This document shows positions 55,351-63,439 of a stretch of DNA of 64,000 nucleotides, piece after piece. A model generated the notes under the pieces. It ran no database searches. It was given only the letters and a program-made list of their open reading frames with translations, and was not told where the DNA came from. The stretch is from Holophagaceae bacterium. GTDB taxonomy: Bacteria; Acidobacteriota; Holophagae; Holophagales; Holophagaceae. The stretch covers positions 682,001 to 746,000 of the forward strand of contig JADKJH010000001.1 in assembly GCA_016722505.1 (NCBI GenBank), in the 5' to 3' direction. The translations under genes were made by a program, and so were the position numbers. How positions within the stretch are numbered: position 1 is the stretch's first letter; each line of letters begins with the position of its first letter.

Positions 55351-55427
55351 CGGCGCGTAGCGCAGCCTGGTAGCGCACACCCTTGGGGTGGGTGGGGTCG
55401 GAGGTTCGAATCCTCTCGCGCCGACCA
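55351..55427 (+). tRNA. tRNA-Pro (anticodon GGG), CCA encoded
   Basis: The 77-base gene has acceptor arms beginning CGGCGCG and ending CGCGCCG, anticodon stem CACCC/GGGTG around loop TTGGGGT with GGG as anticodon, T-arm GGAGGTTCGAATCC and CCA at 55425-55427. It aligns base by base with bacterial tRNA-Pro. Confidence 0.95.
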
Positions 55428-55438
55428 CACAGAAAGTT

Positions 55439-55474
55439 GGGGACGAGCCGAAAGGTGCGTCCCCTTTCTTTCGT
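55439..55474 (+). terminator. Terminator of tRNA-Pro
   Basis: GGGGACG (55439-55445) pairs with CGTCCCC (55458-55464) around a 12-base loop, followed by TTTCTTTC. A degenerate copy of the tRNA end plus this hairpin recurs near 55980-56037. Confidence 0.75.
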
Positions 55475-55481
55475 AGGAGGA

Positions 55482-56037
55482 GGATTCGAACCTCCGATCG
55501 GCAACGGCGCTCCCGCCTCACGCACGCACGCGCGCTCCCGCGCGGCCTTCGGCCTTGCGGAGGCGGGAACCCTGGTAGCCCAAGGCTGAGACGCATGCGT
55601 CGAAGCCGGTCCGCGAAGCGGATGGGCGTGCGCAGCCATGCCGCGGGGGATGGATGCTGTATTGGGGAAAGTTAGAGGGCGAACTCCACCCCAATTCGCG
55701 CCGACCATAGAGACCGATTCAAGGGAGACCTTGGACCGGTCTTTTACGTTAGTTGAGTGAAGCTGGCGAGAGGACTCGAACCTCCGATCGGCAATGGCGC
55801 TCCCGCCTAACGCACGCACGCGCGCTCCCGCGCGGCCTTCGGCCTTGCGGAGGCGGGAACCCTGGTAGCCCAAGGCTGAGACGCATGCGTCGAAGCCGGT
55901 CCGCGAAGCGGATTTCCGCCCGCAGCCGTGCCGCGGGAGATGGGTGGAGGAACCTAGAAAATCAGAGAAAGAACCGAACAATCCTCTCGCGCCGACCACA
56001 TAGAAAGTTGGGGGCGAGCCGGAAGGTGCTTCCCCCC
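55482..56037. repeat. tRNA-Pro-derived repeat field
   Basis: Two near-identical blocks of about 138 bp at 55486-55623 and 55776-55913 each begin with an inverted copy of the tRNA-Pro T-arm (55482-55497 is the reverse complement of 55398-55413). Direct copies of the tRNA 3' end follow near 55693 (short, GCGCCGACCA) and at 55980-56030 with the downstream hairpin. Within the field there is no plausible gene; coding frames here are shadows of tRNA and repeat sequence. Confidence 0.85.
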
Positions 56038-56070
56038 TTCAATAATTCCGGAAGAGTCGAACCTCTAGCT

Positions 56071-57177
56071 TCAGTTGCTGAACAGGAAATGCATGACGTC
56101 GCCATCCTGAACGATGTATTCCTTGCCCTCGGTGCGCATTTTCCCCGCGTCCTTGGCACCCAGTTCGCCCTTGTACTGGATGAAGTCCTGATAGGCGATG
56201 ACCTGGGCGCGGATGAAGCCTTTCTCGAAATCGGTGTGGATGACACCCGCGGCCTGGGGAGCGGTGTCCCCCACATGGATGGTCCAGGCGCGGACCTCCT
56301 TCACTCCAGCGGTGAAATAGGTCTGCAGGCCCAGCAAGCGGTAGCTCGCGTGGATCAGCACATCGAGGCCCGGTTCGGCAAGGCCGGCTTCTTCCAGGAA
56401 CATGGGGCGTTCCTCTGGGGGAAGTTCCTGGATTTCGGCTTCGAGTTTGGAACAAATGGGAATCACCGGACAGTTCCGTTCAGCCGCGATTCGAGTGAGC
56501 GCCGCAAAATGGATGTTGCCTTCGGGATTCCGGATGTCCGTTTCAGCGATGTTGCCTACCAGCAACATCGGCTTCAAGGTGATCAGGCCGTAGCTTTTGA
56601 TGGCGAAGCGTTCCTCTGCGTTCAACCCCACGGAGCTTGCCCACTTGCCATCATTGAGGGCAGCGTAGACCCGCTCAAGGATTGCGACCAGCAGAGCCGC
56701 TTCTTTGTTGGCGCCTGATGATTTGGTCAGCTTTCGATTCCGGTCCAGGCCTTTCTCCACGCCTTCCAGGTCCTTCAGCATCAATTCCGTTTCGATGATG
56801 CCGAGGTCACGCTCAGGATCAATGGTGCCTTCCACATGGGTGATGTCGCCGTCCTCGAAACAGCGCACCACCTGCACGATGGCATCGGTGTCCCGGATGT
56901 TGGTCAGAAAGGCATTGCCCAGTCCCTCGCCCTTGCTGGCGCCCCTGACCAGGCCAGCGATGTCCACGAATTCCTGGGAGGCTGGGAGGATGCGCTGGGG
57001 CTTAACAATCTCCGCGAGATGGGGAAGCCGGGGGTCTGGCACGTCCACCACGCCCGTGTTGGGCTCGATCGTACAGAAAGGGTAGTTGGCCGAGGCCGCC
57101 CCAGCGCTGGTGAGCGCATTGAACAAGGTGGACTTCCCCACATTGGGCAGCCCGACGATGCCACATTGAACTGCCAT
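56071..57177 (-). CDS. ychF: Redox-regulated ATPase/GTPase YchF
   Basis: The 368-residue protein starts at [12 protein letters not shown]; a 34-codon upstream extension has no support. The OBG-family G domain has [33 protein letters not shown], and the C-terminal TGS domain ends with [20 protein letters not shown]. YchF prefers ATP over GTP and binds ribosomes. It lies between the tRNA repeat field and the divergent biotinyl-domain gene. Confidence 0.95.
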   Translation of the reverse strand: MAVQCGIVGLPNVGKSTLFNALTSAGAASANYPFCTIEPNTGVVDVPDPRLPHLAEIVKPQRILPASQEFVDIAGLVRGASKGEGLGNAFLTNIRDTDAIVQVVRCFEDGDITHVEGTIDPERDLGIIETELMLKDLEGVEKGLDRNRKLTKSSGANKEAALLVAILERVYAALNDGKWASSVGLNAEERFAIKSYGLITLKPMLLVGNIAETDIRNPEGNIHFAALTRIAAERNCPVIPICSKLEAEIQELPPEERPMFLEEAGLAEPGLDVLIHASYRLLGLQTYFTAGVKEVRAWTIHVGDTAPQAAGVIHTDFEKGFIRAQVIAYQDFIQYKGELGAKDAGKMRTEGKEYIVQDGDVMHFLFSN

Positions 57178-57395
57178 GAAGACCTCGCGAATCAAGCCCG
57201 GATGAAGAAACAGGGCAATACTCCAGTGTCCCAAAGCATCGCCACCTTGCAAAGCGGGGATTCTGGGAAGGCGGGGCAAAAAATATTTGCGAGGAGTCCT
57301 TGCACAGAAGCCCGGGAGGCCCTACGCTCCCCGGCGTACCCAAATATTGTTTTGGCAGAAACGCTGGAAACCGAAGGACCACCCAGGAGGCAAGC

Positions 57396-57629
57396 ATGAT
57401 CGTCAAGGCGGAATGGCCAGGATATGTGATGGACATACTGGTCAAGCTTGGCCAGGAGGTGGAAGAAGAAGAGCCGCTCATGCTCCTGGAGGGCACCGAC
57501 TCCGGCCACACCCCCTTCTACATCAACTCCCCTGAAGCCGGAAGGGTGAGGGAACTCCTCATCGAAGAGGGCGATTTTGCCGCCGAGGACGATGACCTCG
57601 TGCTACTGGGTGACGTCGAAGGCGATTGA
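57396..57629 (+). CDS. Biotinyl/lipoyl-fold protein lacking the modified lysine
   Basis: The 77-residue protein from MIVKAEWPGYV (AGGAGG upstream) follows the biotinyl-domain pattern: GYVMDILVKLGQEVEEEEPL, hairpin, INSPEAGRVRELLIEEGDF and DDLVLLG. Where biotin carriers have E-S/A-M-K-M it reads EGTDSGHTPFY, two residues longer and with no Lys, so it cannot be biotinylated or lipoylated in the normal way. It sits 147 bases before a true carrier with the same fold and an AUH-like hydratase, suggesting a structural or regulatory partner of an acyl-CoA carboxylase. Confidence 0.65.
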   Translation: MIVKAEWPGYVMDILVKLGQEVEEEEPLMLLEGTDSGHTPFYINSPEAGRVRELLIEEGDFAAEDDDLVLLGDVEGD

Positions 57630-57776
57630 GCGATCGAGTGTTTGAGCGATCGAAGTCTGGGACCGACTTGAGGCGGTGTTACGCAGTGGCCAAAACGCCG
57701 CTGGCCGTTGCGTAATGGTCCCAAGGCCCTGCGAGCCCTCTGCCAAGCTACAATCTCCTATTCAACGGAGGCGAGC

Positions 57777-57989
57777 ATGGCGGTAATCCGCGCTGAGATG
57801 GCGGGCAAGGTCCTTGAGGTGCTGGTGGTCGATGGTGACGTCGTCTCCGAAGACCAGGATCTAATCATCATTGAGTCCATGAAGATGCAGATTCCAGTGG
57901 GTTGCCCCGAGGAGGGCACGGTGGTGAAAGTGTTCGTGGTGCCAGACCAGTTCGTGAACGAAGGCGATGCGATCATCGAGTTGGGATAG
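57777..57989 (+). CDS. Biotin attachment domain protein (acyl-CoA carboxylase carrier)
   Basis: The 70-residue protein from MAVIRAEMAG (GGAGG upstream) is a stand-alone biotinyl domain: GKVLEVLVVDGDVVSEDQDL, IIESMKMQIPVGCPEEG with the biotinyl Lys in ESMKM, and VNEGDAIIELG. Such single-domain carriers serve propionyl-, methylcrotonyl- or related acyl-CoA carboxylases. The hydratase two positions downstream acts right after methylcrotonyl-CoA carboxylase in leucine breakdown, so an MCC carrier is a fair guess. Its 3' half is tandemly repeated downstream. Confidence 0.8.
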   Translation: MAVIRAEMAGKVLEVLVVDGDVVSEDQDLIIIESMKMQIPVGCPEEGTVVKVFVVPDQFVNEGDAIIELG

Positions 57990-58031
57990 AGGTTGCCCGT
58001 GGGTAGTCAGATCAGGATGGAGGCCTTGCGT

Positions 58032-58160
58032 ATGAGCGCAGCGAATACCAAGAGGATGCAGATTCCAGTGGGTTGCCCCGAGGAGGGCACAGTGGTGAAA
58101 GTGTTCGTGGTGCCAGACCAGTTCGTGAACGAAGGCGATGCGATCATCGAGTTGGGATAG
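58032..58160 (+). pseudogene. Truncated carrier copy 1 (42 codons)
   Basis: The frame MSAANTKRMQIPVGCPEEG to the shared end NEGDAIIELG is the second half of a biotinyl domain. The ESMK sequence is replaced by NTKR from the repeat spacer, so the modified Lys and the first strands of the fold are absent. Its ATG has a weak upstream GGAGG (GATGGAGGCC). Probably a by-product of tandem duplication. Confidence 0.6.
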
Positions 58161-58202
58161 AGGTTGCCCGTGGGTAGTCAGATCAGGATGGAGGCCTTGC
58201 GT

Positions 58203-58331
58203 ATGAGCGCAGCGAATACCAAGAGGATGCAGATTCCCGTGGGTTGCCCAGAAGAGGGGACAGTGGTGAAGGTCTTCGTGGTGCCCGAGCAGTTCCTGAA
58301 TGAAGGCGATGCGATCATCGAGCTTTCCTGA
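58203..58331 (+). pseudogene. Truncated carrier copy 2 (42 codons)
   Basis: The same start MSAANTKRMQIPVG is followed by a more diverged half domain (FVVPEQFLNEGDAIIELS). Its divergence suggests that it holds the original 3' end of the ancestral gene while the upstream copies were homogenised. Its TGA directly adjoins the ATG of the hydratase gene. Confidence 0.6.
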
Positions 58332-59120
58332 ATGGCAACCCTCCGCATCGAGCGCCTGGACGGATCAGACAGCGGCATCCTGCTGCTTGGATTGGAGCGC
58401 CCTGAAGCCAAGAATGCTCTCGGGCGCCAGTTGTTGCAGGAAATCACCGAGGCGCTAGCAAGCGCCGCAGAGGATCTCTCCATCCGCGTGGTGATCCTGC
58501 ATAGCCTTGTACCCGGTGTGTTTTGCGCCGGTGCGGATTTGAAAGAACGGGCGGACATGACCCAGGAAGAGGCCACAGCCTTCGTCAAAAAACTCCGCGG
58601 CACCTTCACCGCCCTGGAATACCTGCCAATGCCCACCATCGCCGTCCTCGAAGGCGCAGCTTTGGGAGGCGGCCTGGAATTGGCTCTAGCCTGTGATTTA
58701 CGCGTGGTGGGCGGCCAAGCCAGACTCGGCTTGCCCGAGACAGGCCTTGCCATCATTCCAGGAGCTGGTGGCACTCAAAGACTGCCACGGCTCATCGGAC
58801 GCTCAAGGGCCAAGGAGTTGATCTTCACCGCACGGAAATTCGGCGCGGCCGAAGCCCTGGACTATGGGATTGCGGATCGCGTCACCGACCCAGGCAAGGC
58901 GTTGGAATCCGCGCTGGACCTGGCGCGGGAGATCTTGCCCAATGGTCCCATCGCCCTGCGAGCTGCCAAAGAAGCCATTGATCAGGGTCTCGACCTGGAT
59001 CGCCTGGGCGGTCTCAACGTCGAAGAAGCTTGTTATGCGAAAGTGATCCCCACCGAAGACCGCTTGGAGGGCCTGGCCGCATTCAAGGAAAAGCGCAGGC
59101 CCATGTACCGGGGCCGGTGA
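58332..59120 (+). CDS. Enoyl-CoA hydratase family, AUH/methylglutaconyl-CoA hydratase-like
   Basis: The 262-residue crotonase-fold enzyme closely follows human AUH: VPGVFCAGADLKERADM (oxyanion hole), PTIAVLEGAALGGGLELALACDLRV-type region (seen as LGGGLELALACDLRV), LGLPETGLAIIPGAGGTQRL with the catalytic Glu, and NVEEACYAKVIPTEDRLEGL. AUH hydrates 3-methylglutaconyl-CoA in leucine breakdown, consistent with carrier proteins upstream. The symbol liuC would fit. The stop overlaps the CDF start by one base. Confidence 0.85.
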   Translation: MATLRIERLDGSDSGILLLGLERPEAKNALGRQLLQEITEALASAAEDLSIRVVILHSLVPGVFCAGADLKERADMTQEEATAFVKKLRGTFTALEYLPMPTIAVLEGAALGGGLELALACDLRVVGGQARLGLPETGLAIIPGAGGTQRLPRLIGRSRAKELIFTARKFGAAEALDYGIADRVTDPGKALESALDLAREILPNGPIALRAAKEAIDQGLDLDRLGGLNVEEACYAKVIPTEDRLEGLAAFKEKRRPMYRGR

Positions 59121-60100
59121 TGGAGAAGGCTCCGGGGCATCCCCACCAGGAGACAGGCCCAACCACGTTATGGCGGCTGGCCTTCAGCGCGGCGATATTC
59201 GGGCTCAATTTTCTGGTCCAAGGCCTGGCGGGGATGTGGACGGGCTCACTTGGGCTCGTGAGCGACAGCCTGGAGAATCTTAATGATTTTGTGGTGAATC
59301 TATTGGCCATCGGCGCCATCTCCCTCGCCAACAAACGGGAGCCCTGCGACCGTTACGCCTACGGCTGGCACCGGCTCGAGGTATTCCACACACTGCTGGG
59401 CGTGGGACTTCTGGGGGCGCTCGCGGCCGGCATCCTATGGGAAGCATGGCATCGCCTCCATCACCCTGTGCCCATCCAGATCGGATGGACCATTGCGTTT
59501 TCAGCCTTGGGGATGCTTCTAAATCTGGCCGCGACTTTCGTGCTGCTCCCACCCAAAGGCACCCGGTTGGCGAAAGATCTCAACCTGCGCAGCGCCTACC
59601 TGCATGCGCTTGGCGACAGCCTGGCCAATGTGGCGGTGATCTCCGCCATGGTGGCGATCCGCTACACCGGCTGGCGCTGGATTGACCCCATCGTAGCTGT
59701 GCTGATCGTGCTTGTGATCCTGCGGGGAGCCTTCCTGCTGCTTCGGAGCGCCGCCGCCATCCTCATGCATCGCGCGGCCTTCGACCATGAAGCCGCCAAA
59801 ACCGACTTGTTGAAACTACCCGGCGTCCTCGGAATCGAAGATCTGCGCAGCTGGAAGATATGCAGCCATCTCACCGTCGCCACTGCCCACGTCCTGGTGG
59901 ATGCTGAACGCCTGGATGAAACCGAACGCTATCTGAAGGACATCGAGCACGTGCTGTCGGAACATTATTCTGTGCGCCACCTTACCGTGCATTTCGAAAC
60001 CTCAACCATGGCCAGCCGGCACCACCACAAATTCCTCCACCAGCACGAAGCTGACGGCCAGGACCCCGTCCATCACGGGGAACACAACCACCGGCATTAA
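59120..60100 (+). CDS. Cation diffusion facilitator (CDF) family transporter
   Basis: The 326-residue protein from MEKAPGHPHQ has six membrane helices with the CDF metal-site residues LGLVSDSLENLNDFVVNLLA (ASD-x3-D region) and SAYLHALGDSLANVAVI (H-x3-D), and a C-terminal domain starting near DLLKLPGVLGIEDLRSW. His-rich ends (HHHKFLHQHE and GEHNHRH) may bind metal in the cytosol. It exports Zn, Co or Cd in exchange for protons; the metal is unknown. ATG overlaps the hydratase TGA. Confidence 0.88.
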   Translation: MEKAPGHPHQETGPTTLWRLAFSAAIFGLNFLVQGLAGMWTGSLGLVSDSLENLNDFVVNLLAIGAISLANKREPCDRYAYGWHRLEVFHTLLGVGLLGALAAGILWEAWHRLHHPVPIQIGWTIAFSALGMLLNLAATFVLLPPKGTRLAKDLNLRSAYLHALGDSLANVAVISAMVAIRYTGWRWIDPIVAVLIVLVILRGAFLLLRSAAAILMHRAAFDHEAAKTDLLKLPGVLGIEDLRSWKICSHLTVATAHVLVDAERLDETERYLKDIEHVLSEHYSVRHLTVHFETSTMASRHHHKFLHQHEADGQDPVHHGEHNHRH

Positions 60101-60260
60101 GCACGGTCAGTATTCAGGGTTGCCCAATCATTCGTTAGAACCCCCCATACGGATCCGGGCGCATGCATCGAGACGTGATGCGATTAAGGGCGGCCCCAAG
60201 CGCGTTTGGGCGGCCATCCGTGATTTCGGGCACTGTCCCACCCGCGATAATCAAATGGAT

Positions 60261-60280
60261 ACGCGATGTATCGCGTTTTT
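60261..60280 (+). terminator. Rho-independent terminator
   Basis: ACGCGA and TCGCGT form a 6- to 7-bp stem with a TGTA loop followed by five T. It lies 160 bases after the CDF stop and before the kinase-like gene; nothing else was seen in the 60101-60322 gap. Confidence 0.6.
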
Positions 60281-60322
60281 CTATAAAACAGCGTTCCTCT
60301 GTTCTTTTTTCCGGCTTTCCAA

Positions 60323-61663
60323 ATGACTTACCCCGCTTTGACTTCGGCGCCTTTGACCATTGGCCGCTTTCGCGTGCAAGGCACCCTTAGCTGCGGCACC
60401 AGCCATGTCCTGTATCAGGCCATCGACACCCATTCGGGTGCTCCGGTGGCCGTGAAGTGTGGTCTACCAGGCATGGAGCAGCGGAATATCGAACCTTCGC
60501 TGAAGGGGGAATGGGAGGCCGCCAAAAAGCTTACCCACCCAGGTATTCAGCGGATATTGGAAATGGCCCATGAGGATGGCATCGGAACCTACCTGGTTCT
60601 CGAATCCCTGGAGGGGAGAAGCCTCGCATCGCTTATCGCCCATGGGATTCCAACCATTCAAGGTCTGCACTTGTTGGTTCAACTCGTACATGTGCTGGAA
60701 GCTTCAGAAAGGGATGGCCTTTTCCATGGGGACCTGAGACCAGAGAATCTGTGGATCAGCCCTACAGGAACCCTTAGAGTTCTTGGTTTCGGCTCTGCGG
60801 CCTGGTTGGAGCCGAGTTCCGGCCAAGGGCCGGCCGATGGGTCCTCCCACCTGGATTCGGATAGGTTGCGCGGCGGGCCTCCATCAGCCGACTCGGAACT
60901 GATCGCCTTCGCCATGACGGCCTACCAGGTTCTGGCCGGACAACTGCCCCCTGCAAGGAATCCGGCCTGGGTGGATGGAGTTCTTCAATTTCCTGCCGAT
61001 ATGCCTAGAGCGATGCAACGGGTATTCAGCAAGGCCCTGGACAGGCAACCGGAAAACCACTACACCAGCCTGCACGGCTTCATCAGTGTCCTCATCGCAG
61101 CTTCCCCCTTGGATGAAGAACAGCTCGAATCTCTTCTCGCATTCATGGATGGCGCGCCGGTCCCCATAGATGCCACCGGCCTCTTGCACGCGGGCGCTGT
61201 TGCCCCCAGAAAACCTTTGACGCCGAGGGACACTCAGCCCATTCCCCTCCCGGTTCCCCTCAAAGACCCGGATCCCGAGGTTAAGGACCTATTGGCACAC
61301 GAAAACAAAGCATCGGTGAACATTGCCAAGGCGCATACCCAGATCGAGAGCATCCTTTCGGGCTACCCCGGCATCCAGGAATTTGCCATCTACAGCCAAG
61401 GGAGCCAAGGGGATGTCTTGGAAACAACCTCGCATCCAGGTGGAAAGGCCGCCAGCCTCGCCCCTTCTTTCTACTTTCAGCTGGCGGATGCCATCCCCAC
61501 CCCCGAAAGCAAGGACATGATCAGGACCATCACGATCAAGAGCCAGCGGCAGGGCTCCATCGTGCTGTTCAAGCACGATCCCTTTTCGATTGCCATCTTG
61601 TTGAAACCCGGGAAAACCTCCAAGGGCATCGTGGAAGAGCTTTCGGCCTTGCGGTCCACGTAG
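60323..61663 (+). CDS. Pseudokinase fused to a Roadblock/LC7-like domain
   Basis: The 446-residue protein has a Ser/Thr-kinase-like domain (about residues 13-265): Gly-loop, PVAVKCG with Lys45, the catalytic-loop motif HGDLRPEN with Asp137 and Asn142, but GFG instead of DFG at residues 155-157, so the metal-binding Asp is missing. HRD is also HGD. After a Pro-rich linker, residues 330-446 resemble Roadblock/LC7 (the AHTQIESILSGYPGIQEFAI start and FYFQLADAIPTPESKDMIRT). I infer a scaffold or sensor rather than an active kinase. It starts a cluster with two more Roadblock-like proteins and Cache sensors. Confidence 0.65.
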   Translation: MTYPALTSAPLTIGRFRVQGTLSCGTSHVLYQAIDTHSGAPVAVKCGLPGMEQRNIEPSLKGEWEAAKKLTHPGIQRILEMAHEDGIGTYLVLESLEGRSLASLIAHGIPTIQGLHLLVQLVHVLEASERDGLFHGDLRPENLWISPTGTLRVLGFGSAAWLEPSSGQGPADGSSHLDSDRLRGGPPSADSELIAFAMTAYQVLAGQLPPARNPAWVDGVLQFPADMPRAMQRVFSKALDRQPENHYTSLHGFISVLIAASPLDEEQLESLLAFMDGAPVPIDATGLLHAGAVAPRKPLTPRDTQPIPLPVPLKDPDPEVKDLLAHENKASVNIAKAHTQIESILSGYPGIQEFAIYSQGSQGDVLETTSHPGGKAASLAPSFYFQLADAIPTPESKDMIRTITIKSQRQGSIVLFKHDPFSIAILLKPGKTSKGIVEELSALRST

Positions 61664-61697
61664 ATCGAGGGAAATCCAACCGTTATCTGGAGAGGCC

Positions 61698-62354
61698 ATG
61701 GAGAGCATCCTGAATGAACTTACACATGTCCAAGGATTGACCGGCGCGTATATCTATCAAGCTCCCGGAACCATCCTTCAGAATATCCTGCCGCCAATTT
61801 TCAAACCGGCGCGGCTGCTGAGCATGGGTAAGGCGCTGACGAAGATCCATGGGGCTGGCGCTCTCAATTTCCCTGACCTTTCGGATGTGATTCTCAGCTT
61901 CGATGAATCCACGGTCATCACGCGTTCGATCGCAGAGAAAACGTGGCTGATCATCCTTGGCGAACCTGATGTCAACGTGAACATGGTCACCCTTTCCGTG
62001 AACCTGCTTCTGGATGATTTCAAGGGCAGCCTTGAATTGGCGCCAGGCGCGGACAGCGCTGGCTTCCCCATCCCGGAGGCTCCCGCCGCCACCACCAAGG
62101 TACCTGCTCCTTCTTCGAAGGACCTGCTGGAACACGGCCTCTTGGCCGCCGATCTCCAGGCCATGCAGGGAGCCTTAGCGAAGGTCATCGGTCCCATGGC
62201 CAAGATCATTTTTTTGGAATGCCTCGAAAAGTGGCTTCAGCGCAACGCGCCGTCCAGGGAGAAGCTTCCGGCCCTCACCGACCTGGTGCTGCGGGAGATC
62301 GCCGATCCTGAGAAAGCCGTGAAGTACCAGAACATGCTGGAGGCCCTTCCATGA
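61698..62354 (+). CDS. Roadblock/LC7-like protein with C-terminal helical domain
   Basis: The 218-residue protein starts behind GGAG. Residues 1-110 follow the Roadblock pattern (ILNELTHVQGLTGAYIYQAP, a central helix, DVILSFDESTVITRSIAEKT and VNMVTLSVNLLLDD). A Pro/Ala linker leads to a helical C-terminal 85 residues (LQAMQGALAKVIGPMAKIIF, LVLREIADPEKAVKY); the xGPMAKxxF motif resembles a tail domain seen in other bacterial signalling proteins. Roadblock proteins usually regulate small GTPases such as MglA; none is encoded in view. Confidence 0.6.
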   Translation: MESILNELTHVQGLTGAYIYQAPGTILQNILPPIFKPARLLSMGKALTKIHGAGALNFPDLSDVILSFDESTVITRSIAEKTWLIILGEPDVNVNMVTLSVNLLLDDFKGSLELAPGADSAGFPIPEAPAATTKVPAPSSKDLLEHGLLAADLQAMQGALAKVIGPMAKIIFLECLEKWLQRNAPSREKLPALTDLVLREIADPEKAVKYQNMLEALP

Positions 62355-62379
62355 TCAGAAATAAGGAAGGGGCGATGCG

Positions 62380-62718
62380 ATGAGACTTAACGCGGACAAG
62401 CTCGCCCAGCTGAAATCCATTCCAGGCCTCGCCGGCCATGTCCTTGTGGGGCCAAGTGGCGAACTCCTGTCCCACGACGCGCCCAATGCCGAGTCTCTCG
62501 CAGCTCTGGTGGCCATCTGTCGCCAAAGCAGCCCGGCCGCAGAAAGGGAATTGATGTCGTCACCCGTTCATTCACTGGCTTTCCACCGGGGACATAACGA
62601 ACGCTTCTTCATCATGCCCCTTGGAAAGGATTCCATTGGATTCTTCCAGAAGAAGGAAGCGGTGGGGGTGGAACTGCTCGCCCAAGTGACGGAATGGATG
62701 GATTCCCTTGGCGAGTAA
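62380..62718 (+). CDS. Small Roadblock/LC7-like protein
   Basis: The 112-residue product (AAGGAAGGGG upstream) has the compact Roadblock layout: LAQLKSIPGLAGHVLVGPSG, the LAALVAICRQSSP helix, strand HSLAFHRGHNERFFIMPLG and a final amphipathic helix. It lacks any extra domain. It is 25 bases after the previous gene, and the pair may form a hetero-oligomer, a common arrangement in Roadblock proteins. Confidence 0.55.
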   Translation: MRLNADKLAQLKSIPGLAGHVLVGPSGELLSHDAPNAESLAALVAICRQSSPAAERELMSSPVHSLAFHRGHNERFFIMPLGKDSIGFFQKKEAVGVELLAQVTEWMDSLGE

Positions 62719-62772
62719 GCCTGGAAGGTTGGATTCCATTCCGATGAATGCCCGATTCCATTGGAGATGACC

Positions 62773-63363
62773 ATGAACGCAATGCATTACGGACGCGCGA
62801 TCTGCTTGGGCCTGGCAGCCCTTGCAGCTGTGGCTGCCCCCCCTGAAGCCAAAGGGTTTGAGCTAAAGGTCAAGACCTTGGCGATGGAATGCAGGGATGA
62901 CGTCGCCCAGGGCATCGAGAATCTGATCAAGTCCGGAAAGCTGACCCAGGCCCAGGTCTTCGACACATTCTATGTCCCTGTCGCGAATTCCTACCCCCAG
63001 AAATTCAACACTCAGTATGACCGCCGGTTTGATGAAGTTTTCCAGTCATTATTCGACACTTACCTTAAAAAGAACCCACGATTCGTTTTCTTCATCATTG
63101 CGGATCGCAATGGTTATGTCCCAACCCACAACAGCGTGTTTTCGAAGCCACTGACAGGAAGCCGGGAATATGACGCGAAGAACAACCGGACAAAGGTGAT
63201 GTTCAACGATCGAACCGGCCTTGCCGCCGCGCGGAACACAGCCCCCTTCCTGCTCCAGGAATACCAGCGCGATACCGGTGAAACGATGTTCGACCTAAGT
63301 GTCCCCTTGGTTGTCCGAGGGCAGCACTGGGGTTGCGTCCGCGTTGGCTACCGGAAGGAATGA
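62773..63363 (+). CDS. Secreted Cache-like sensor domain protein without membrane anchor
   Basis: The 196-residue product from MNAMHYGRAI (GGAG upstream) has a short signal peptide (LGLAALAAVAAPPEA) and a single sensor module: KFNTQYDRRFDEVFQSLFDTY, FFIIADRNGYVPTHNSVFSK, GSREYDAKNNRTKVMFNDRT, GLAAARNTAPFLLQEYQRDT and the PLVVRGQHWGCVRVGY end. This module is the periplasmic domain of some methyl-accepting chemotaxis proteins. Here it has no transmembrane or HAMP part, so it may be a periplasmic ligand-binding partner. The next gene encodes the membrane form. Confidence 0.7.
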   Translation: MNAMHYGRAICLGLAALAAVAAPPEAKGFELKVKTLAMECRDDVAQGIENLIKSGKLTQAQVFDTFYVPVANSYPQKFNTQYDRRFDEVFQSLFDTYLKKNPRFVFFIIADRNGYVPTHNSVFSKPLTGSREYDAKNNRTKVMFNDRTGLAAARNTAPFLLQEYQRDTGETMFDLSVPLVVRGQHWGCVRVGYRKE

Positions 63364-63439
63364 AGCATTCCAGGAAAATTGATTCCGCCCATTCAAATTC
63401 CCCAATTTCACATCCACCAGATCCGTCAGGAGCCAACAT

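Larger units (their letters stand above)
57884..58331 (+). repeat. 171-bp tandem repeat of the carrier gene's 3' half
   Basis: Units start at GATGCAGATTCC at 57884, 58055 and 58226. Each full unit holds the carrier gene from just after the ESMK codons to its TAG, then a 65-base spacer ending in a start-like ATGAGCGCAGCG. The first two are nearly identical; the third is shorter, more diverged and ends in a different stop (CTTTCCTGA) directly before the hydratase ATG. Confidence 0.92.

Noticed and set aside
55334..55999. Long open frame of 221 codons on the minus strand over tRNA-Pro and its repeats
   Set aside because: It contains the well-known artefact translation of antisense tRNA ([19 protein letters not shown] text) and repeat-derived sequence; no ribosome binding site or domain.
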